Source of the DNA: Acidobacteriota bacterium
GTDB lineage: Bacteria > Acidobacteriota > Terriglobia > Acidiferrales > UBA7541
NCBI GenBank assembly: GCA_003133505.1
Contig: PKXT01000291.1
Coordinates: forward strand, 1 to 5,750
DNA length: 5,750 nt
Direction: 5' to 3'
Below, piece after piece: positions 1-4,344 of the stretch. The notes beneath the pieces are model-generated. The model had not been told where the DNA came from. It saw only the letters and a program-made list of their open reading frames with translations, and did no database searches. A program made the translations under genes and the position numbers. The number at the start of each line of letters is the position of its first letter. The stretch's first letter is position 1.

Positions 1-2
1 AC

Positions 3-113
3 GTGCACGAGATGATGGCCAACGTTCGCTCCTATCTTCGAATCACACAGGCTCGGCCCCGCCTGGTGAAGAACTACTTTCGTGAACGCCATGTCCAATA
101 CGCGGCCCGCTGA
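3..113 (+). CDS. C-terminal end of an unidentified protein (partial at window start)
   Basis: An open frame enters from the left edge and ends in TGA at 111-113, giving 36 visible residues. They contain MANVRSYLRI and end KNYFRERHVQYAAR, rich in Arg and aromatic residues and without low complexity, so they read like the helical end of a soluble protein rather than a chance frame. The other two forward frames stop at bases 13-15 and near 83. I do not recognise the family. No terminator hairpin follows, and the opposite-strand remnant ends only six bases away, so the 3' flank of this gene may be a deletion junction. Reality of the coding end is moderately supported; function is unknown. Confidence 0.5.
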   Translation: MHEMMANVRSYLRITQARPRLVKNYFRERHVQYAAR

Positions 114-119
114 AACATG

Positions 120-326
120 TCACCCATTTAGTGCTCGGAGTAATAAGTTCGGGTTTATGTGCGGAGAGTGCAACCTGAAAATCGTCCCCGTCGTATCCTC
201 CCCGATTGCGAATTCATTGTCATTGGCTAGTAGGAAGTGCTCTGAAGATGCCAGCGGCGCCGGCCGAAAAACGGTTGGTGCCAGGCCAAGAAGCCCGATT
301 GCTGCCAATACTCTAAAATGGCTCAT
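120..326 (-). pseudogene. Truncated 5' remnant of a secreted protein gene, possibly a beta-propeller (lactonase/YncE-like)
   Basis: This 68-codon frame has everything expected of a real gene start: an ATG at 326-324, an AGAGGGAG Shine-Dalgarno nine bases upstream, and a near-consensus promoter further up. The product starts with a Sec-type signal peptide, a short N-region with Arg5 and then the hydrophobic LAAIGLLGLAP, with likely cleavage around residues 26-28. The next residues, EHFLLANDN and later TGTIFRL, resemble the first beta strand of secreted propeller proteins common in Acidobacteriota, which often begin with a 'ToDD/ANDN' strand followed by a short 'T.FxL' strand. After residue 52 the likeness fades and a stop comes at residue 69, far short of the 300 or more residues of such proteins. 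I infer a gene that lost its 3' part. It could instead be a genuine small secreted protein; the family call is tentative. Confidence 0.42.
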
Positions 327-335
327 CGTTGTTCG

Positions 336-343
336 CTCCCTCT
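336..343 (-). promoter_or_regulatory. Ribosome binding site of the - strand remnant
   Basis: On the - strand AGAGGGAG lies nine bases before the ATG at 326. It fixes the start of the remnant and shows that translation signals survive although the gene body is missing. Confidence 0.5.
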
Positions 344-382
344 TTAAGCCCTCGTTTTCATCGATCGCCAGCCGTCGGTCCC

Positions 383-411
383 CTTATATGCCGGTGTGCC
401 GATCGAGTCAA
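383..411 (-). promoter_or_regulatory. Sigma-70-type promoter of the - strand remnant
   Basis: Reading the - strand, TTGACT (411-406) and TATAAG (388-383) are separated by exactly 17 bases; each hexamer differs from consensus at one position. Predicted transcription start is near 376, giving a leader of about 50 nt before the ATG at 326. The match and the placement relative to the Shine-Dalgarno and start codon support each other. An inverted repeat overlaps the -35 box. Confidence 0.6.
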
Positions 412-417
412 TCGGCA
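397..417. repeat. 7-bp inverted repeat over the -35 box, candidate operator
   Basis: Perfect arms TGCCGAT (397-403) and ATCGGCA (411-417) flank a 7-base spacer. The total span of 21 bp and its position across the -35 box of the - strand promoter fit a dimeric helix-turn-helix repressor site. A 7-bp repeat of this kind is also expected by chance somewhere in a few kilobases, so only the location makes it notable. Confidence 0.3.
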
Positions 418-460
418 AGTCAGTGTATGCCGGGGGCATAAGCACGGGAACCGCCTTGTC

Positions 461-470
461 TTGATACAAT
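461..470 (+). promoter_or_regulatory. Extended -10 promoter of the VWA pseudogene
   Basis: TGATACAAT (462-470) matches the extended -10 consensus TGnTATAAT with one mismatch. No convincing -35 lies 16-18 bases upstream, which is tolerated in extended -10 promoters. Transcription would start near 477, about 22 nt before the ATG at 499. The same ten bases TTGATACAAT occur before mazG. Confidence 0.4.
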
Positions 471-498
471 CGCTGCCGCCGGGGGGAGGCGACGGCCG

Positions 499-1097
499 AT
501 GCGATTCACGAAAATTGGTGGAGTGATCAATGCCGGCAGGGTCGCCGCTCTCTGCGTCGCCGCCCAGCAACCTCCCTGCAGCCAGCGCACAACCCCCGTC
601 AGCGTCATGAATCAAGCCGGGCAGCCGGTTACCGGTCTCACCTCCGCGAACTTCACCGGCAAATTCAATGGCCGGCCGCTCCACATCTCGTCTGTAACGC
701 CCTCAAAATCCCCGCCTGCCGTGCTGATCCTTTTGGACACCAGCGGCAGCATGGTGAATTTTCCTGGGGGATTGAAAGGGGAACTTGATCTTGTTGACCT
801 TCTGCTCGCACAGTTTCCAGCCGATGTGCCGGCGTGCCGGCGTGCCTCGCCACCGTCGGCGAAAAACTCATATTGACAATCGCTCCCACCACCAATCGCC
901 CAGGACTTGAGGCGGAAATTGATTCTCTGCGCGCGCTGGCGGCCGGGAAGTTGGACCTCGAGGCGGGTATTGCCTTATGGGACGCCATTCTCGCCACGGT
1001 CTCGCCCGGCGGAGGGCTAAATCCGAGCGACGTTGTTTACGCAATCACCGACGGCGCCCTTAGTACTCCATTAACACGCATACATCGTCATGGCTAA
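499..1097 (+). pseudogene. Broken VWA-domain secreted protein (VWFA-related Acidobacterial domain type)
   Basis: Two overlapping frames together spell one protein. The first (499-876) has a GGAGG Shine-Dalgarno nine bases before its ATG, a weak signal-like start, then VSVMNQAGQPVTGL and FNGRPLHI, the short beta-rich lead-in typical of this family, then VLILLDTSGSM with the DxSxS metal-ion-dependent adhesion motif. The second (GTG at 834, stop 1095-1097) continues with KLILTIAP, a helix around LDLEAGIALWDAI, and DVVYAITDG, the last MIDAS element. The shift occurs at an 8-bp tandem duplication; removing one copy joins the frames as DVPACLATVGEK. After TDG the likeness ends, the remaining 13 residues look random, and roughly the last third of the family's length is missing. 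The N-terminal 30 residues are also a poor signal peptide, so another small lesion there is possible. Function when intact: probably an exported metal-dependent protein-binding domain. Confidence 0.7.
826..846 (+). repeat. 8-bp tandem duplication causing a frameshift
   Basis: The unit GTGCCGGC occurs at 826-833 and 834-841 and is followed by a partial third copy, GTGCC (842-846). An extra 8 bases changes the reading frame. Deleting one unit lets the upstream VWA frame run straight into the downstream frame without loss of residues, so this is the probable inactivating mutation, of the replication-slippage type. Confidence 0.75.
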
Positions 1098-1114
1098 AGG
1101 CGTCTCACGCGTTT

Positions 1115-1123
1115 TGATACAAT
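1115..1123 (+). promoter_or_regulatory. Extended -10 promoter of mazG
   Basis: TGATACAAT again fits TGnTATAAT with one mismatch. The predicted start of transcription is near 1130, only about six bases before the mazG ATG at 1136, so the message would be nearly leaderless. No clear -35 is visible. Confidence 0.4.
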
Positions 1124-1135
1124 TGGTGATTTGTA

Positions 1136-2344
1136 ATGGCTCGAAAAGGAGACCCTTCCCGCGCTTTGCGAAAGCCACGGCAGCCTTCCCCGCGCCGCAC
1201 CCCCGGCGAGCTTTTCGATAAACTTGTCCGCCTGCAGGCCCGCCTTCGCGCACCTGATGGTTGCCCGTGGGATCGCGAGCAGACGCCGCAAACTCTGCGC
1301 ACTTTTCTAATCGAGGAAACCTACGAAGTCCTCGACGCGCTTGAATCCGGCGCTTCCGATGAACTCGCCGGAGAGCTTGGTGATCTTCTCCTCCAAATCA
1401 TTTTCCATGCTTTGATGGCCAGCGAAGCCGGCCAGTTCGACATTAGCGACGTCATCCAGCACGTCCATGACAAAATGGTTCGCCGCCATCCTCACGTGTT
1501 CGGCAATACCCGCGCGCGCAACGCCACTGAGGTGCTTCGCAACTGGGAGCAAATAAAGGCTGGGGAGCGCGAAGCCCTTGGCGGAAAAGAACACTCAACT
1601 AAAGCGCCGCCATCTTTGCTCGACGGTATCCCTCGCAGCCTGCCCGCTCTCCTCGAAGCCGCCAAGCTCACACGCCGCGCCGCGCACATCGGCTTCGACT
1701 GGGCCGCCGCGGAAGACATTCTCGACAAGGTTCACGAAGAGTGCGCCGAAGTCCAGGCCGCGCTTGCCCCTGCTCGCGGTCACTCTTCCGCTGCCACTGC
1801 CACCCGCGACGCGACGGCCAGGAAACATCGTGGAGCGCACGCGAAAACAACCGCCGGGCCGCCGACCCAAGAACCCGACCGGAAACATGGCGGGGAACAG
1901 ATTCCTGATCCGGCCTTATCGGCCCGCAATGCCGCCCATCTCGAAGACGAAGCCGGCGACCTGCTCTTCGCCGCGGTCAACGTCGCCCGCTTCCTGGGCA
2001 TTGATCCCGAAATCGCCCTCAAGAAGGCCAATCGCAAGTTTTCCCGCCGCTTCCGCTGGATGGAACTGAAGGCTGCCCGATCCGCGGCCCGTTCGAACGA
2101 GCCCGCCCGCAACCTCGCCAGCCTTCCCCGTGAGGAAATGGAACGCCTCTGGAATCGTGCCAAAGCCGCCGAATCTGGTGCTGAACACGCCGATCCCATG
2201 CCCGGAAGTGGCGCCAAAGGTGATGGTACTGGGCCGGTTTTATTGGCCCCACCCAGCGCAAAATCCGCGTTAAGCATCCGCAAACAGCATCCCAGTCCAC
2301 GCGGAAAAAAGCGCTCCAAATCCGGTCTCCGCAGCCGCGAGTAG
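1136..2344 (+). CDS. mazG: MazG nucleoside triphosphate pyrophosphohydrolase with an inserted disordered segment
   Basis: MazG hydrolyses (d)NTPs to NMP and pyrophosphate in the cytoplasm, and in some bacteria removes aberrant nucleotides or modulates starvation responses. The 402-residue product aligns by eye with E. coli MazG (about 263 residues). The first domain has CPWDREQT (43-50), the metal motif EETYE (60-64) with ELGD (80-83), and RRHPHVFG (116-123). The linker has IPRSLPALL (165-173) and GFDW (186-189). The second domain has EECAE (201-205) with EAGD (272-275), then VNVARFLG and KANRKFSRRFR. Extra length comes from a basic N-terminus (about 1-22), a Pro/Ala/Thr/basic insertion (about 212-266) between the two metal motifs of domain two, and a basic tail after about residue 346. 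All look disordered. The ATG at 1136 is the farthest plausible start; it has only a weak GGTGAT upstream, in keeping with a near-leaderless transcript. The frame is intact and both sites are complete, so it is probably functional. Confidence 0.93.
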   Translation: MARKGDPSRALRKPRQPSPRRTPGELFDKLVRLQARLRAPDGCPWDREQTPQTLRTFLIEETYEVLDALESGASDELAGELGDLLLQIIFHALMASEAGQFDISDVIQHVHDKMVRRHPHVFGNTRARNATEVLRNWEQIKAGEREALGGKEHSTKAPPSLLDGIPRSLPALLEAAKLTRRAAHIGFDWAAAEDILDKVHEECAEVQAALAPARGHSSAATATRDATARKHRGAHAKTTAGPPTQEPDRKHGGEQIPDPALSARNAAHLEDEAGDLLFAAVNVARFLGIDPEIALKKANRKFSRRFRWMELKAARSAARSNEPARNLASLPREEMERLWNRAKAAESGAEHADPMPGSGAKGDGTGPVLLAPPSAKSALSIRKQHPSPRGKKRSKSGLRSRE

Positions 2345-2348
2345 CTGT

Positions 2349-2378
2349 GGTTCGCGGGAACCGACCAGTGACCGCTGG
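2349..2378 (+). other. Two short hairpins just after the mazG stop, weak terminator candidate
   Basis: GGTTC (2349-2353) pairs with GAACC (2358-2362) around a four-base loop, starting five bases after the stop codon. A second imperfect palindrome follows, with CCAG at 2365-2368 and CTGG at 2375-2378. Neither has a T-run behind it, so intrinsic termination is doubtful. They could be mRNA-end structures or chance. Confidence 0.2.
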
Positions 2379-2417
2379 GAATACTAGACCAGCCGTTGTC
2401 ATTTCTATGTTTTCCGA

Positions 2418-2446
2418 TTGACTGCCACTGGCTTCGCAAGCATAAT
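2418..2446 (+). promoter_or_regulatory. Sigma-70-type promoter of the multicopper oxidase gene
   Basis: TTGACT (2418-2423) and CATAAT (2441-2446) are spaced by 17 bases, one mismatch in each hexamer. Transcription would start near 2453. The promoter covers the TTG at 2418 that would otherwise be the longest in-frame start of the downstream gene, so it argues for the shorter start at 2592. Confidence 0.6.
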
Positions 2447-2452
2447 TCGAGG

Positions 2453-2591
2453 GATTCGGGGAGGATATCGCGGGTTTTTCTGCGACGTGGCTTGGCAGGC
2501 TCGCTCGGTTATCGTTCAGCTTTCAATTCTAAAATCGAGGGGGCAAGCCCCGACGATAGACTACGCGAGTTCCTGCGACATTAGCTTTAAT
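2453..2591 (+). other. Predicted 139-nt leader of the multicopper oxidase mRNA, with a hairpin
   Basis: Between the inferred transcription start and the ATG at 2592 lies a long leader. Its clearest structure spans 2528-2560: TCT with AGA outermost, a bulge of three A, ATCG (2534-2537) with CGAT (2554-2557), a 2x2 internal loop, then GGGG (2540-2543) with CCCC (2548-2551) closing the loop CAAG. No T-run follows and no known riboswitch is recognised. No good Shine-Dalgarno precedes 2592. The leader may control expression after transcription starts, or may only be a long untranslated stretch. The rest of the 2345-2591 gap holds nothing else I can support apart from the hairpins and promoter listed separately. 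Confidence 0.3.
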
Positions 2592-4238
2592 ATGCGCTCC
2601 ACTTTGAACTCATTACTCCGGCTTTTACTTTTTATTTTGGTGTTGGGTGCGACGGCTCGCGCCCAAGACGTACTCCCCAACTGCCCTCCGCGCCCGTTGC
2701 CGGGCCAACCCGTCGAGACGCCGCCCAGTCTCACCAGTCAAAATGGCGTCCTCCGCGTGGCGCTTACCTTGAAGACCCAGATTGGCTTGATGAACTACTC
2801 TGACTACTGCCTTGACTACTCGGGCCCCCCCGGGCTGGGCTTTGTGGAGTCCCCCACTTTGCGCCTCAATCCCGGTGATCAACTCATCATGGATCTGACT
2901 AACGGCCTCCCCCTTCCATCGGGCGCGCACGCAAGTCCCATAAGCGGTCCTGCCAATGCATCCGAAAATGGAATGGGTCACGACGGGATGGGCCCCGCTA
3001 TGGCGGGCGGCTGCTCCGGGCACATGTCGTCCGTGGCAACCAATATGCACTTTCACGGCCTCAATGTGCCCCCAACGTGTCATCAGGACGATGTCATCAA
3101 CACGCTGCTTCAGCCGGGTGATCCTACTTTTGAGTACCGCATTACTATTCCCGGCAACGACGCGCCAGGGCTTTATTGGTACCATCCTCACCCGCATGGC
3201 GCCACCACTAAGCAGGTAAATGGAGGCGCGGCTGGCGCCATCATTATCGGCGGAATGGAAAAACTGCGGCCCGAAGTAGCCGGCTTGCCCGAACGCCTAT
3301 TGATACTCCGCCAGCAGTTTCCCAATAGTCCGACCTGGGTGCCTGGGCCGTTCGAATTCACTTTGAACTATCAGCCATCCATCTTGCCTCCTCCCCGCAT
3401 TAATATGAAACCCAATACCAAGGAGTTTTGGCGCTTCGTCAACGCCTCCACACAGGCGTTTTTAAAACTGCAGGTTACCTATGGCACAGACCAGCAAACT
3501 CTTGAGGTGATAGCCCTCGATGGAATCCCCCTGAGTAAGCCTCTATTTGTCAAAAGTATTCCCCTGGCTCCCGCGTCGCGCGCGGAATTCATCGTGCAAG
3601 CCCCTTCTTCAGGGATGACCGGAACATTTGAAACTCTGGCGGTCAATACCGGGGCCGTCGGCAATCCCAACGCTTACCAGCAGCTTGCTGTTATAGAAAC
3701 CAGTAAAACCGGCGGCGATAACCTGCCAAGAATCCCGCAGCTGGTTTCGGCGGGAAATGGAGCTGTTGGGCCGTCGCGGTTCGCGAATCTAGCTCAACAA
3801 ACGCCGACAACAACTCGCAAATTATATTTTTCCGAAGCTACTAGCGGGACGAACGGACCAACGAAATATTACGTCACCCTGCAGGGAAGGACGCCGCACG
3901 TTTTTACAATGGGAGAGCCCCCGGCCATCACAACCACTGTTGGTACTGTTGAGGACTGGACAATCGAAAATCACGCTCAGGAAAACCATGCGTTTCATAT
4001 CCATCAGATTCACTTCCTGGTGATGGATGTTAACGGTGTCCCTGTCAAGGAGCCTTACCTTGCCGACACGATGACCGTGCCCTATTGGAATGGCGCCGGC
4101 ACCTACCCCAGTATAATGGTACGCATGGATTTCCGCGATCCGGATATCGCCGGCACTTTTGTTTATCATTGCCACGTACTGCAGCATGAAGACAGTGGCA
4201 TGATGGCCAAGATTCAGGTCAATCCCGCTGTCCGGTAA
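2592..4238 (+). CDS. Secreted three-domain multicopper oxidase (laccase/bilirubin-oxidase type)
   Basis: Multicopper oxidases take electrons from phenols, metal ions such as Cu(I) or Mn(II), or similar donors at a type 1 copper and reduce O2 to water at a trinuclear centre. The 548-residue product starts with a Sec signal peptide (hydrophobic LLRLLLFILVLG, likely cleavage after residue 24, ARA|QD); no twin-arginine is present, unlike CueO. Copper ligands are complete: HFH (153-155), HPH (198-200), HAFHIH (466-471), HCH (526-528) and His532. Met537 is the expected axial type 1 ligand. Expected roles are T1 His466, Cys527, His532; T2 His153, His469; the others T3. Domain one spans about 50-235, domain two about 236-400, domain three about 410-545. 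A Met/His/Cys-rich stretch lies at 128-144. ATG 2592 is chosen for the signal peptide although its Shine-Dalgarno is poor; the frame stays open upstream to 2418, but that part overlaps the promoter. Substrate is not predictable. Frame intact, probably functional. Confidence 0.93.
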   Translation: MRSTLNSLLRLLLFILVLGATARAQDVLPNCPPRPLPGQPVETPPSLTSQNGVLRVALTLKTQIGLMNYSDYCLDYSGPPGLGFVESPTLRLNPGDQLIMDLTNGLPLPSGAHASPISGPANASENGMGHDGMGPAMAGGCSGHMSSVATNMHFHGLNVPPTCHQDDVINTLLQPGDPTFEYRITIPGNDAPGLYWYHPHPHGATTKQVNGGAAGAIIIGGMEKLRPEVAGLPERLLILRQQFPNSPTWVPGPFEFTLNYQPSILPPPRINMKPNTKEFWRFVNASTQAFLKLQVTYGTDQQTLEVIALDGIPLSKPLFVKSIPLAPASRAEFIVQAPSSGMTGTFETLAVNTGAVGNPNAYQQLAVIETSKTGGDNLPRIPQLVSAGNGAVGPSRFANLAQQTPTTTRKLYFSEATSGTNGPTKYYVTLQGRTPHVFTMGEPPAITTTVGTVEDWTIENHAQENHAFHIHQIHFLVMDVNGVPVKEPYLADTMTVPYWNGAGTYPSIMVRMDFRDPDIAGTFVYHCHVLQHEDSGMMAKIQVNPAVR

Positions 4239-4294
4239 TGTTTTTGAAAGAGATGGTAGTAGGCCCATGGGGCGGCTCCCGTCCGTGTTTAATT

Positions 4295-4324
4295 TTGGCA
4301 GAAGCAACAGGCTGTCATTATAGT
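4295..4324 (+). promoter_or_regulatory. Promoter of the kelch protein gene
   Basis: TTGGCA (4295-4300) and TATAGT (4319-4324) lie 18 bases apart, each one mismatch from consensus. Transcription would start near 4331, directly at the Shine-Dalgarno. The kelch gene can therefore be expressed separately from the oxidase upstream, although no convincing terminator separates them, so read-through is also possible. Confidence 0.5.
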
Positions 4325-4330
4325 TCGACT

Positions 4331-4338
4331 AAAAGGAG
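4331..4338 (+). promoter_or_regulatory. Ribosome binding site that selects a TTG start
   Basis: AAAAGGAG is a strong Shine-Dalgarno. It touches the ATG at 4339 with no spacer, which is unfavourable, while the in-frame TTG at 4345 has an ideal six-base spacer from AGGAG. TTG 4345 is therefore preferred; the two choices differ by two residues. Confidence 0.55.
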
Positions 4339-4344
4339 ATGATT

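Noticed and set aside
82..441. 119-codon + strand frame across the remnant and its promoter
   Set aside because: No Shine-Dalgarno and no coding character; it crosses the better-supported - strand start region and promoter.
1578..2069. 163-codon + strand frame inside mazG
   Set aside because: Pro/Ser/Arg-rich translation with no domain likeness; it overlaps both MazG domains, whose motifs are all in the other frame.
2230..2250. GGGCC/GGCCC inverted repeat in the mazG tail
   Set aside because: Lies inside the coding frame with a nine-base loop and no T-run; a 5-bp stem is common by chance.
1780..2439. 219-codon - strand frame opposite mazG
   Set aside because: It is the complement of a confidently coding frame, has no family likeness, and arises from the GC-rich codon bias of mazG.
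2418..2591. TTG start at 2418 giving a 606-residue multicopper oxidase
   Set aside because: The extra 58 residues would bury the signal peptide that begins at 2592, and the TTG is part of a well-formed -35 box.
2625..3197. 190-codon - strand frame opposite the multicopper oxidase
   Set aside because: Antisense to the copper-binding domain one, without recognisable features.
4260..4296. GGGG-CGGC-TCCC followed by a T-rich patch as a terminator of the oxidase gene
   Set aside because: The stem is at most four pairs including a G-T pair, and the T-rich patch starts about eight bases later and overlaps the kelch -35 box.
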